Source: JACQCF01 sp043742785
GTDB taxonomy: Bacteria; Omnitrophota; Gorgyraeia; Zapsychrales; Fredricksoniimonadaceae
Length of the DNA stretch: 30,406 nt
Assembly: GCA_043742785.1 (NCBI GenBank)
Contig: JAYTXU010000001.1
Span: 1-30,406, forward strand
Direction: 5' to 3'
In this document: one piece after another, positions 7,450 to 14,936 of the stretch
How positions within the stretch are numbered: position 1 is the first letter of the stretch
Layout: each line of letters opens with the position of its first letter
Made by a program: the position numbers and the translations under genes
Notes under the pieces: model-generated
The model's database searches: none
Told to the model about the DNA's origin: nothing
The model's input: only the letters and a program-made list of their open reading frames with translations

Positions 7450-8057
7450 CACAACGTAAAGCTGAATTAGAACGTAAATCAAAAGAAACACAAATTAATG
7501 CCACTCTTAATGTGGATGGCAGCGGTAAGACTAAGATCAAAACACCGATTGGCTTTCTTGATCACATGCTTGAGCTTTTTGTTTTTCATGGATATTTTGA
7601 TTTAGATTTATCTGTGAGGGGAGACACTCATATTGATATTCACCACACCAATGAAGATATTGGCATTGTCTTAGGAAAGGCTTTTAAGAAAGCTTTGGGC
7701 GAAGAAAAAGCCGGCATCAAACGCTTTGGCTATGCCTATGCGCCGATGGAAGCAACAGTTGGCCGTTGTGTGATTGATATTTCAGGTCGTGGATTTTTTA
7801 AATTTAATTCGGATACACCTTTGCCTGCGCAAAAAGGTACCGATGGGTATGAATTTTCTCATTTTGAGCATTTTATGGAAAGTTTTGCTCATAATTTAGG
7901 AGCGACCTTAAGTTTTACAATTCAAAATCCTAGTGATGATCTACATACCAATTTAGAAACAATGTTTAAGTCTTTAGGACTTGCTTTAGATATGGCTACA
8001 ACTATTGATCCTCGTCGTGGAGGATCGGTGCCATCAACAAAGGGAATTATTGATTAA
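7446..8057 (+). CDS. hisB: Imidazoleglycerol-phosphate dehydratase (one metal-ligand His replaced)
   Basis: HisB dehydrates imidazole glycerol phosphate to imidazole acetol phosphate using two Mn ions bound by two HHxxE motifs. The 203-residue length is normal for monofunctional HisB. PIGFLDHMLELFVFHG and the first motif H66-H67-T-N-E70 (in DIHHTNEDIGIV) are intact, as are FSHFEHFMESFAHN and the C-terminal STKG. The second motif reads H167-T168-N-L-E171 (LHTNLETMFK) where the family has HHxxEaxFK, so the second His is Thr (codon ACC at 7947-7949). This may alter metal binding, or a lineage may tolerate it. No phosphatase domain is fused. The gene is coupled to hisD by a 4-nt overlap. Confidence 0.93.
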   Translation: MTQRKAELERKSKETQINATLNVDGSGKTKIKTPIGFLDHMLELFVFHGYFDLDLSVRGDTHIDIHHTNEDIGIVLGKAFKKALGEEKAGIKRFGYAYAPMEATVGRCVIDISGRGFFKFNSDTPLPAQKGTDGYEFSHFEHFMESFAHNLGATLSFTIQNPSDDLHTNLETMFKSLGLALDMATTIDPRRGGSVPSTKGIID

Positions 8058-8068
8058 GCGGGATGGGG

Positions 8069-8668
8069 ATGATTGCAATTATCGACTATGGAATGGGTAA
8101 TTTAAGAAGCGTGCAAAAGGCTTTTGAAAAAGTTGGAGCCCAAGTACGAGTTACTCCTAGTCCAACAGAGATTCTAAAAGCAGATAAGGTTGTTTTGCCT
8201 GGGGTGGGTGCTATGGCGCCTGCTATGCAAAGATTGCAGGAATTAGGGGTAGATGATGCCATTCGATTATCGATAAGCCAAGGAAAACCATTCCTGGGAA
8301 TCTGTTTAGGTTTGCAATTATTGTTTGAAACAAGTTCTGAAGGCGGCCGTTGTGAGGGTTTAAAAATCTTAGAAGGTACGGTTGATCGTTTCTCACAGCT
8401 TAAAGTTCCTCATATGGGATGGAATCAAATCAAGGTTCAATCTAATGGTAAGATTCTTTATAACAATGTGGCTGATGGTGAGAATGTCTATTTTTGCCAT
8501 TCTTATTTTGTTCAGCCAAAGGACAAAAGTATTGCGGCTAGTGTAACTTCCTACGGCATCGATTATGTTTCATCGATTGCCAAGGGTAATATTTGGGGTG
8601 TACAGTTTCACCCTGAAAAAAGTCAAACGATTGGTTTGCAAATTTTAAAGAATTTTTCTCAATTATGA
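8069..8668 (+). CDS. hisH: Imidazole glycerol phosphate synthase, glutaminase subunit HisH
   Basis: HisH hydrolyses glutamine and passes ammonia to HisF. Starting at ATG 8069 gives MIAIIDYGMGNLRSVQKAF, the canonical HisH N-terminus, with GGGATGGGG just upstream; an in-frame ATG at 8063 would add only Met-Gly. The product is 199 residues. The class I glutamine amidotransferase triad is complete: nucleophile Cys79 in LGICLGLQLLF, and His181 and Glu183 in GVQFHPEKSQ. Also present are LPGVGAM and the C-terminal LQILKNF. It follows hisB by a few nt and overlaps hisA by 4 nt (ATGA), consistent with stoichiometric expression with HisF. Confidence 0.96.
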   Translation: MIAIIDYGMGNLRSVQKAFEKVGAQVRVTPSPTEILKADKVVLPGVGAMAPAMQRLQELGVDDAIRLSISQGKPFLGICLGLQLLFETSSEGGRCEGLKILEGTVDRFSQLKVPHMGWNQIKVQSNGKILYNNVADGENVYFCHSYFVQPKDKSIAASVTSYGIDYVSSIAKGNIWGVQFHPEKSQTIGLQILKNFSQL

Positions 8669-9396
8669 TTCTTATCCCTGCAATTGATATAAAAAATGGC
8701 AAGGTTGTTCGATTATTTCAGGGAAAGTTTTCTGAAGTTACCGAATATGGGGATGACCCATTAGATATGGCGCTCAAATGGGAAACTCTGGGAGCGAAGT
8801 GGCTACATTTAGTTGATTTAGACGGTGCTAAAGATGGAGTGATGGCTAATCGTGAAGTTATTACACGTATAGCTCAGAGTGTAAAGATTCCCGTTGAAGT
8901 AGGCGGCGGTATACGTGATAAAGAAACTGTGGAGTATTTAGTTAACACGGCTAAGGTTAGTCGTATTATTTTAGGTACTAGAGCTATTGAGAAACGTAAT
9001 TTTTTGAAAAAGATGATCGCTGTTTATGGGGACAGAATTTGTGTGAGTCTGGATTGTGCCAATGGTTTGGTGGCTGGCCGTGGATGGGTATCAACGAGTA
9101 ATATTAAAGCGATTGACTTGATCCAAGAATTTGAAACAATCAATTTATCTTGGATTGTTTATACGGATATTGCTCGCGATGGTACTTTGTCAGGTCCAAA
9201 TTTTAAGCAGTTACAAACAGTACTCAATACTGTTAAGAAAATGAATGTAATTGCTTCAGGTGGCATAGGCAGTATTGAAGATGTAGTTAAGTTGAATGCA
9301 ATGACAGGTGTTGCTGCAGCCATTACCGGTAAAGCTATTTACGAAGGTAAATTAGATTTTAGTAAAGCGCTGAACGTATGCTCAACAAACGTATAA
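8665..9396 (+). CDS. hisA: Phosphoribosylformimino-5-aminoimidazole carboxamide ribotide isomerase
   Basis: HisA catalyses the Amadori rearrangement of ProFAR to PRFAR, the substrate of HisHF. The 243-residue (beta/alpha)8 barrel has both catalytic aspartates: Asp8 in LIPAIDIKNGKVVRL and Asp130 in VSLDCANG. The half-barrel phosphate-binding motifs are EVGGGIRDKETVEYL with IILGTRAIE, and ASGGIGSIEDV with AAITGKAIYEGKL. YTDIARDGTLSGPN matches the family. HisA and HisF are homologous; the longer HisF-type loop signature is absent here and present in the next gene. It overlaps hisH by 4 nt and hisF by 19 nt. Confidence 0.96.
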   Translation: MILIPAIDIKNGKVVRLFQGKFSEVTEYGDDPLDMALKWETLGAKWLHLVDLDGAKDGVMANREVITRIAQSVKIPVEVGGGIRDKETVEYLVNTAKVSRIILGTRAIEKRNFLKKMIAVYGDRICVSLDCANGLVAGRGWVSTSNIKAIDLIQEFETINLSWIVYTDIARDGTLSGPNFKQLQTVLNTVKKMNVIASGGIGSIEDVVKLNAMTGVAAAITGKAIYEGKLDFSKALNVCSTNV

Positions 9397-10130
9397 TTCC
9401 ATGTTTGGATGTCAAAGACGGCCGAGTGGTTAAGGGAGTCAATTTTGTTTCTCTTCAAGATGCCGGTGATCCTGTGGATTGTGCTAAAGCGTATGACAAA
9501 GCTGGGGCTGATGAACTTGTGTTTCTAGATATTACTGCCAGTTATGAGAAGCGTGGAATATTTTTAGATGTTGTTAAGAAAACAGCGGAAGAAGTATTTA
9601 TGCCTTTGACAGTTGGTGGTGGAATTAATAATGTCAGAGATATTCGTGCTCTTCTTAACGCTGGAGCTGATAAGGTGTCGATCAATACTACAGCAGTCAA
9701 TGAACCAGGGTTGGTGCGTAAGGCAGCTAATATGTTTGGTTCACAATGTATTGTGGTAGCTATCGATGCTAAAAGGATTGGGAATAAGTGGGAAGTTTTT
9801 ACCCATGGGGGTCGCACGGCAACTGGTAAGGATGCAGTGCTCTGGGCTCAACAAGTTGAATCATTGGGTGCTGGAGAAATTCTTTTAACCAGTATGGATG
9901 CGGATGGCACTAAGAATGGTTTTGATATAGCATTGACTAAAGCCGTAGCTGATGCCGTTAATATTCCTGTTATTGCTTCCGGTGGCGCTGGAAAGTTGAA
10001 TGATTTCTTTAATGTATTTACTCAAACAGGAGCAGATGCAGCTTTGGCCGCATCGGTGTTTCATTACGGAGAGATTCCAATACCACAAGTTAAACAATTC
10101 TTAAAACAGAAGAATGTGGGTGTACGATGA
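9378..10130 (+). CDS. hisF: Imidazole glycerol phosphate synthase, cyclase subunit HisF
   Basis: HisF joins PRFAR with ammonia from HisH to give imidazole glycerol phosphate and AICAR. The 250-residue barrel has the catalytic pair Asp11 (IIPCLDVKDGRVVKGVNF) and Asp130 (VVAIDAKR), and the family motifs GDPVDCAKAYDKAGADELVFLDITAS, LTVGGGINNVRDIRALL.AGADKVSINT, TSMDADGTKNGFD, ASGGAG and AALAASVFHYGEI. The start lies 19 nt inside hisA, which suggests coupled translation. It also overlaps hisI by 4 nt. Confidence 0.97.
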   Translation: MLNKRIIPCLDVKDGRVVKGVNFVSLQDAGDPVDCAKAYDKAGADELVFLDITASYEKRGIFLDVVKKTAEEVFMPLTVGGGINNVRDIRALLNAGADKVSINTTAVNEPGLVRKAANMFGSQCIVVAIDAKRIGNKWEVFTHGGRTATGKDAVLWAQQVESLGAGEILLTSMDADGTKNGFDIALTKAVADAVNIPVIASGGAGKLNDFFNVFTQTGADAALAASVFHYGEIPIPQVKQFLKQKNVGVR

Positions 10131-10489
10131 GCAGTAATCCAGAAATAGAAACGATTCAAATTACTAAAGATAATCTTGAAAAACTTAAGTTTAATTCAGA
10201 AGGTTTAATTCCGGCTATTGCTCAAGATTATAAAACAGGTGAAGTGTTGATGATGGCCTGGATGAATATTGATTCCCTGAGAGATACTTTAAAGAATGGC
10301 AAGGCATCGTATTGGTCTCGTTCACGGAAGAGTTATTGGGTTAAGGGAGAGACCTCCGGACATTTTCAACATGTGAAGGAAGTTTTTTATGACTGCGATT
10401 GTGATGTGATTTTAATGAAGGTTGACCAAATTGGTTCAGCATGTCATACCATGAAACGCAGTTGTTTTTATAGAAAAATAGAGAATTAA
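10127..10489 (+). CDS. hisI: Phosphoribosyl-AMP cyclohydrolase
   Basis: HisI opens the adenine ring of phosphoribosyl-AMP, the third step of histidine synthesis. The 120-residue product is the cyclohydrolase domain only; the HisE pyrophosphohydrolase domain fused to it in enterobacteria is absent. Motifs: GLIPAIAQDYKTGEVLMMAWMN, TLKNGKASYWSRSR, KGETSGHFQHV, the Mg-binding DCDCD cluster (residues 89-93) and the zinc cysteines Cys90/92, Cys106 and Cys113 (SACHTMKRSCF). It overlaps hisF by 4 nt and is followed 2 nt later by trpE. Confidence 0.95.
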   Translation: MSSNPEIETIQITKDNLEKLKFNSEGLIPAIAQDYKTGEVLMMAWMNIDSLRDTLKNGKASYWSRSRKSYWVKGETSGHFQHVKEVFYDCDCDVILMKVDQIGSACHTMKRSCFYRKIEN

Positions 10490-10491
10490 TA

Positions 10492-11985
10492 ATGAATTTA
10501 TTGTCTAAAGAAGAGTTTTTAAAATTAGGTCAAAAAGGAAATTTAATTCCTGTTTACAAGGAAGTCTTAGGCGATTGCTTAACGCCTACGTCTGCTTATT
10601 TACATTTGGCTAAAAAATCTAAATATTCTTTTCTGCTGGAATCGATCGAAGGTCAAGAGAAATTTGCTCGTTTTTCTTTTATTGCTCGCAATCCGTCTTT
10701 GATTATCAAAAGCAAAGGGCAAAAGGCGGAGATTATCCGTCATGTGAAGGGTAAGTTTGCTTCTGAAAAAAGAACCCTTCAATCCTCTCCGCTAGAGTTG
10801 ATCAGAGAAGTGATGGAAGGATACAAGGCTGTTCAGGTTCCTCAATTACCTAGATTTTATGGGGGTATGGTTGGTTTTCTCAGTTATGATTGTGTTCGTT
10901 TTTTTGAACGCTTGCCTGCTAAACTTAAGGATGATTTAAATATTCCTGATATGGTGATGGTTAAGGCTGAGGATTTGGTGATTTTTGACCATCGTCATCA
11001 CACCATTAAGATCGTCTCTTGCGTGCATTTGCAGGAGAAGGATTCTCAAACCACCAAGATTAAGAAATATAATGAAGCTATTAAGAAAATTGATGGATTA
11101 ATTAAAGAATTGCGTCAACCTATTGCCATTAAGAGCTTAGAACTTTCAGGTAAGAAGAAGTTGAAGATTACTTCAAATTGTACTCAAGCTCAATTTGAGA
11201 AGATGGTTTCAGCTTCCAAGAAACATATTCATGCTGGAGATATTATTCAGGTAGTTTTGTCTCAGCGTTTTGAAACAAAAATTTCAGTTGATCCTTTTGA
11301 TATTTATCGAACTCTACGTGCGCTTAATCCATCGCCCTATATGTTTTATTTGAATTTTGATGGTTTACAATTAGTGGGGGCATCGCCAGAGCTTTTGGTG
11401 CGTTGTGAAGATGGTTTGGTGGAAACTCGTCCTATTGCTGGTACTCGTTCTCGTGGAAAAACTGAAGCGGAAGATATAGCTTTGGAAAAAGATCTGTTAG
11501 CAGATCCTAAAGAAAAAGCAGAACATGTTATGTTAGTCGATTTAGGTCGTAATGATTTAGGCCGTGTGTGTCAGCAAGCCACTGTTAAGCTTTCTGAGTT
11601 TATGAATGTGGAACGTTATTCTCATGTCATGCATATTGTCAGCAATGTTCAGGGAAAATTAAGTTCAGATAAAGATGCGTTAGATGTTTTGGAAGCTTCT
11701 TTTCCAGCAGGTACGGTTTCTGGAGCTCCTAAAATTCGTGCGATGGAAATTATTGAGGATTTAGAAGGTCAAAAAAGGGGGCCATATGCGGGGGCTGTTG
11801 GATACTATAGCTTTTCGAAAAACCTTGATACTTGCATAACTATACGTACAATAGTCGTTTGTCGTGGCAAGGCCTATGTGCAGGCTGGGGCTGGTTTGGT
11901 GGCAGATTCTAACCCAGCGACTGAATATCAAGAAACACTTAATAAAGCTCGTGCACAGATTCGGGCTATAGAATTGGCACATTAA
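10492..11985 (+). CDS. trpE: Anthranilate synthase component I
   Basis: TrpE converts chorismate and ammonia to anthranilate, the committed step to tryptophan. The 497-residue length is normal. The N-terminal domain carries the tryptophan-binding feedback motif LLES in SKYSFLLESIEG. The C-terminal chorismate-binding domain has VLSQRFET, NPSPYMFYLNF, GASPELLVRCEDG, TRPIAGTRSRGKTEAED, ADPKEKAEHVMLVDLGRNDLGRV, SHVMHIVSNVQG, FPAGTVSGAPKIRAMEII, and GAGLVADSNPATEYQET. It is not a PabB or MenF, judging by the LLES site and the RNDLGRV motif. It starts 2 nt after hisI with no clear SD, so it is probably translated by coupling. Its glutaminase partner TrpG is not in the window. Confidence 0.95.
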   Translation: MNLLSKEEFLKLGQKGNLIPVYKEVLGDCLTPTSAYLHLAKKSKYSFLLESIEGQEKFARFSFIARNPSLIIKSKGQKAEIIRHVKGKFASEKRTLQSSPLELIREVMEGYKAVQVPQLPRFYGGMVGFLSYDCVRFFERLPAKLKDDLNIPDMVMVKAEDLVIFDHRHHTIKIVSCVHLQEKDSQTTKIKKYNEAIKKIDGLIKELRQPIAIKSLELSGKKKLKITSNCTQAQFEKMVSASKKHIHAGDIIQVVLSQRFETKISVDPFDIYRTLRALNPSPYMFYLNFDGLQLVGASPELLVRCEDGLVETRPIAGTRSRGKTEAEDIALEKDLLADPKEKAEHVMLVDLGRNDLGRVCQQATVKLSEFMNVERYSHVMHIVSNVQGKLSSDKDALDVLEASFPAGTVSGAPKIRAMEIIEDLEGQKRGPYAGAVGYYSFSKNLDTCITIRTIVVCRGKAYVQAGAGLVADSNPATEYQETLNKARAQIRAIELAH

Positions 11986-11990
11986 ATAGA

Positions 11991-12010
11991 ACCTCGCATG
12001 TGGCGGGGGT
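11991..12010 (+). promoter_or_regulatory. Hairpin between trpE and rpsP
   Basis: ACCTCGC (11991-11997) can pair with GCGGGGGT (12003-12010) with one bulged G. No T-tract follows, so an intrinsic terminator is unlikely. It lies 25 nt before the rpsP start and could be an RNA-processing or leader element. Confidence 0.3.
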
Positions 12011-12034
12011 ATTAACTGAAAGGAAATAAAACAA

Positions 12035-12277
12035 ATGGAAGTACGTATCAGATTACAAAAAGCAGGTAAAGCCTCCAACAAATCCTACAATTATCGCGTC
12101 GTGGCTTTGCCTCGTAAAGAAGGCCGTGATGGAAGAACCTTGGATATTTTAGGTTATTACGATCCAGCTAAAAAACCAGCTGTTTTCTCTCTCAATAAAG
12201 AGAAGATCAATGCTTGGATTGCTAAGGGTGCTCAGATGAGCGATACTGTTAGAAGTTTAATGAAGAAATCTAAATAA
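12035..12277 (+). CDS. rpsP: 30S ribosomal protein bS16
   Basis: bS16 is a small 30S assembly protein. The 80 residues are a full-length match: VRIRLQKAGKASNKSYNYRVVALPRKEGRDGRTLDILGYYDP, ending with FSLNKEKINAWIAKGAQMSDTVRSLMKK, which is the family's 'a-yWl-kGAqpSdtVr-Ll-k' motif. The start has an AAAGGAA SD at about 12019-12025. In many bacteria rpsP is followed by rimM-trmD-rplS; here it is followed by a 91-nt inverted-repeat element and then yajC, so the usual operon is broken. Confidence 0.97.
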   Translation: MEVRIRLQKAGKASNKSYNYRVVALPRKEGRDGRTLDILGYYDPAKKPAVFSLNKEKINAWIAKGAQMSDTVRSLMKKSK

Positions 12278-12283
12278 ATTATA

Positions 12284-12374
12284 GTGTCATTGCGAACGTT
12301 TTCTATGAAGCCCTGTTGGTAGGCAGGAATCATTCAAAATGAATACTTCATCGCTAATTTCTTTGTAATGACAC
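12284..12374 (+). repeat. MITE-like inverted-repeat element between rpsP and yajC
   Basis: This 91-nt element is bounded by GTGTCATT (12284-12291) and its exact complement AATGACAC (12367-12374). Internal complementary segments ATGAAG (12305-12310)/CTTCAT (12346-12351), CCTG/CAGG and ATTC/GAAT suggest a long imperfect hairpin. The end sequence GTCATTGCGAACG resembles the 'GTCATTGCGA' ends of short interspersed palindromes common in many bacterial genomes. No transposase is nearby. It fills almost the whole rpsP-yajC gap and stops 3 nt before the yajC SD (AAAGGG, 12378-12383). Confidence 0.7.
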
Positions 12375-12388
12375 ACGAAAGGGTTTAA

Positions 12389-12685
12389 ATGCCTCAAGAT
12401 TCTGGTTGGACACAAATACTATTTTTATATGTACCTATCTTTTTGATTTTCTATTTTTTAGTTATTGCTCCTCAACGTAAGAAGCAAAAAGAACTTAAAG
12501 CAATGTTGGATAATATAAAGAAGAATGATGAAGTTGTAACTTCTTCTGGTATTCACGGGACCGTTGTCATTGTTAAAGAGAAAACAGTGGTGGTTCGTGT
12601 GGATGATAATTGCCGTATTGAGTTTGATAAAGAAGCTATTGTGTTGGTTAAATCTGATAGTGTTAAACCTGAGGTCATCAAGTAG
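12389..12685 (+). CDS. yajC: Preprotein translocase accessory subunit YajC
   Basis: YajC is a small inner-membrane protein that associates with SecDF and the Sec translocon. The 98-residue product has one N-terminal membrane segment (about residues 9-26, FLYVPIFLIFYFLVIAPQ), the signature 'P.RKKQKEL', then the cytoplasmic beta-rich part NIKKNDEVVTSSGIHGTVVIV.EKTVVVRVDDNCRIEFDKEAI. The SD is AAAGGG at 12378-12383. The last bases of the gene, including the TAG stop (12683-12685), lie inside a palindromic repeat element. secDF follows directly, the usual partner order. Confidence 0.95.
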   Translation: MPQDSGWTQILFLYVPIFLIFYFLVIAPQRKKQKELKAMLDNIKKNDEVVTSSGIHGTVVIVKEKTVVVRVDDNCRIEFDKEAIVLVKSDSVKPEVIK

Positions 12686-12709
12686 GGGTCGAGCATGCTC
12701 GACCCGTAC
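12682..12709 (+). repeat. Palindromic repeat, copy 1 (yajC-secDF gap)
   Basis: This is a 28-nt palindrome with a single G-G mismatch at position 4 of each arm; its core 12686-12705 (GGGTCGAGCATGCTCGACCC) is perfect. A diverged copy occurs at 19195-19225 inside ksgA: 26 of 31 positions match over 12682-12712 with no gaps. Its second and third bases and the fourth (TAG) form the stop codon of yajC. No T-run follows, so it is not an obvious terminator. Confidence 0.7.
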
Positions 12710-12728
12710 AGGATAGAAAGGGTATTTG

Positions 12729-14936
12729 ATGAGTGTTAATTTGCGCAAAAGATTTTTTGTTATTCTTGCTGTTATTTTAGGCTGTTTTGCTTCCCTAATT
12801 CCTCTCAATAAACGTATAAATTTAGGACTAGATCTCAAAGGCGGTATGCATTTGATTTTACAGGTAGAGAATCAAAATCTACCTACTGAGGCTGCTAAAA
12901 ATGATGCGGTGCTTCGTTCTATGGAAGTTTTACGTAATCGTATTGATGGCTTAGGTGTAGGCGAGACCTTGATTCAACGTCAGGGGACTAATCAGATTTT
13001 AGTGCAATTACCAGGGGTAACGGATCGTGCTAAGGCTATGGACATGATCGGTCGTGTAGCTCATTTGGAATTTCGATTGGTTGATCCTGATCCTGTTCAT
13101 TTTAAAGACGCATTAGCTGGCAATGTTCCTTCAGGTTATGAACTTAAGAAACTAAAGAAGGGGGAAGGAGAATCTTCTATTTTAGTTTTGAAAGAATCTG
13201 TTTTAGGCGGTGATGCGGTTAAAGACGCTCGCGTCGATTTTGACCGTACAGGAATGCAGGCTAAAATTTCATTAAATTTTAATGAAAAGGGGACAAAAGA
13301 TTTTGGAGATTTAACCACCGCTCATGTGAATGAACGTTTAGCTATTGTACTTGATGATGAAGTTCTTTCTGCTCCTAATGTTCGTGAACCAATTCTAAGT
13401 GGTACGGCTGAGATTACAGGACAATTTAAGTTTGAGGAAGCAAGTCTTTTAGCATTAGCGTTGCGTACAGGTTCTTTGCCAGTCCCGATGAAGGTTGAAG
13501 AAGAACGCACCATAGGTCCTCTCTTAGGTAAGGATTCTATTGAAGCGGGAATTAAAGCAACCATTTTAGGTGGAATTTTAATTATTGCTTTTATGTCGAT
13601 CTATTATTTCATAGGGGGTTTGATTGCATCGTTTGCTTTAGCTGTTAACCTTTTAATGATTTTAGGCGGTATGGGGCTTCTTAATATTCTTATGCCGGAT
13701 TCTCAGGTGACCTTAACCTTACCAGGTATTGCAGGTATTATTTTAACTCTAGGTATGGCGGTCGATGCAAATGTTCTGATTAATGAACGTATCAGGGAAG
13801 AATTAGAAAATGGCCGTCCTTTAAGTGCCGCCATTAACGCGGGGTATGCTCGTGCTTGGTCAGCGATTTTGGATTCTCACGTCACGTCTTTAATTGCTGG
13901 ATTTTTATTATTTCAATTTGGTTCCGGTCCAATTAAAGGATTTGCCGTCACCATGATTACTGGTCTTATTGCGAGTTTATTTACTTCAATTTTTATTACT
14001 AGAACAATGTTTAATTTCTTGGTAGAGAAACAGATTATTAAATCTCTTCCTATGATGCATGTGTTTACAAAGCCTAATTTTAATTTTTTAAACAAGAAGT
14101 ATATCTGTTTTGCTATATCCGCAGCCTTGCTTCTTTGGGGTGTATTCACATTAAATGCTAAAAAAGACACTGCTTATGGCATTGACTTTGTGGGTGGACA
14201 AATTCAGGAATTTAAATTTGAAAAGCCTGTTTTAGCCGATGATATTCGCGCCATCTTTAAAGAACAAAAACTGGATCATGCTGTTATTCAAACCTTTGCT
14301 AATATACCAACCAATATTATTGTCCGTACACCCGAAGATACGCACGAGAAGGTGGTATCCATTTTTAAATCCAAGATGGCTGATAATAAGTTTGAAGTTA
14401 TGCGTATTGAGAAGGTGGGCCCGGTTGTAGGTCAAACTTTACGCACAAAAGCTATCTATGCGATTGTATTGGCTTTAGTGGGTATCTTGATTTATGTGGG
14501 GCTTCGTTTTAAACATTATGATTTTGCAGCTGCAGCGGTTATTGCTATTTTTCACGATGTTTTAATTACCTTGGGGTTAGTTGTGATTATGGGGCGTGAA
14601 ATTGATTTGTTGGTAGTTACAGCTTTGATGACAGTAGCGGGGTACTCCACAAATGATAGTATTATTATTTATGATCGGGTGCGTGAAAATGTTCCAAAGG
14701 CGCGGAATAAGACTTTGGCAGAGATTATCAACGAAAGTATTAATCAAACGTTAGGGCGGACCTTTCTTACAACTTTTGTGACTTTATTAGCCGTTTTATC
14801 TTTATTCTTTGTTGGTGGGGAAGTTCTTAATACTTTTGCTCTTGTTTTGATGATTGGTTTTATTTTTGGTACATATTCTACCGTTTATATCGTTTCACCG
14901 TTATTTTTAGCGTGGCACGGAAAAAAGAAATGGTAA
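12729..14936 (+). CDS. secDF: Protein translocase SecDF (fused SecD and SecF)
   Basis: SecDF uses the proton-motive force to pull secreted proteins from the SecYEG channel on the periplasmic side. The ATG at 12729 is preferred over an adjacent TTG at 12726; AAAGGG at 12717-12722 precedes it. The 735-residue product is a fusion. The SecD half starts with a membrane segment and has LGLDLKGGMHLIL, QILVQLPGVTDRAKAMDMIG, LDDEVLSAPNVREPI, LRTGSLPVP, and the membrane bundle with GMAVDANVLINERIREEL. The SecF half starts near residue 435 and has YGIDFVGGQIQEF, VGPVVGQTLRTKAI, FHDVLITLGL and GYSTNDSIIIYDRVREN. About twelve membrane segments are expected. The mfd start codon follows the TAA stop directly. 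Confidence 0.95.
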   Translation: MSVNLRKRFFVILAVILGCFASLIPLNKRINLGLDLKGGMHLILQVENQNLPTEAAKNDAVLRSMEVLRNRIDGLGVGETLIQRQGTNQILVQLPGVTDRAKAMDMIGRVAHLEFRLVDPDPVHFKDALAGNVPSGYELKKLKKGEGESSILVLKESVLGGDAVKDARVDFDRTGMQAKISLNFNEKGTKDFGDLTTAHVNERLAIVLDDEVLSAPNVREPILSGTAEITGQFKFEEASLLALALRTGSLPVPMKVEEERTIGPLLGKDSIEAGIKATILGGILIIAFMSIYYFIGGLIASFALAVNLLMILGGMGLLNILMPDSQVTLTLPGIAGIILTLGMAVDANVLINERIREELENGRPLSAAINAGYARAWSAILDSHVTSLIAGFLLFQFGSGPIKGFAVTMITGLIASLFTSIFITRTMFNFLVEKQIIKSLPMMHVFTKPNFNFLNKKYICFAISAALLLWGVFTLNAKKDTAYGIDFVGGQIQEFKFEKPVLADDIRAIFKEQKLDHAVIQTFANIPTNIIVRTPEDTHEKVVSIFKSKMADNKFEVMRIEKVGPVVGQTLRTKAIYAIVLALVGILIYVGLRFKHYDFAAAAVIAIFHDVLITLGLVVIMGREIDLLVVTALMTVAGYSTNDSIIIYDRVRENVPKARNKTLAEIINESINQTLGRTFLTTFVTLLAVLSLFFVGGEVLNTFALVLMIGFIFGTYSTVYIVSPLFLAWHGKKKW

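Noticed and set aside
12686..12705. Intrinsic terminator after yajC
   Set aside because: The stem is perfect, but it is not followed by a T-run, and the same sequence recurs inside ksgA, so a repeat element explains it better.
12458..12838. Antisense open frame of 126 codons opposite yajC and the start of secDF
   Set aside because: It crosses two clear genes and a palindromic repeat; the protein has no recognisable motif.
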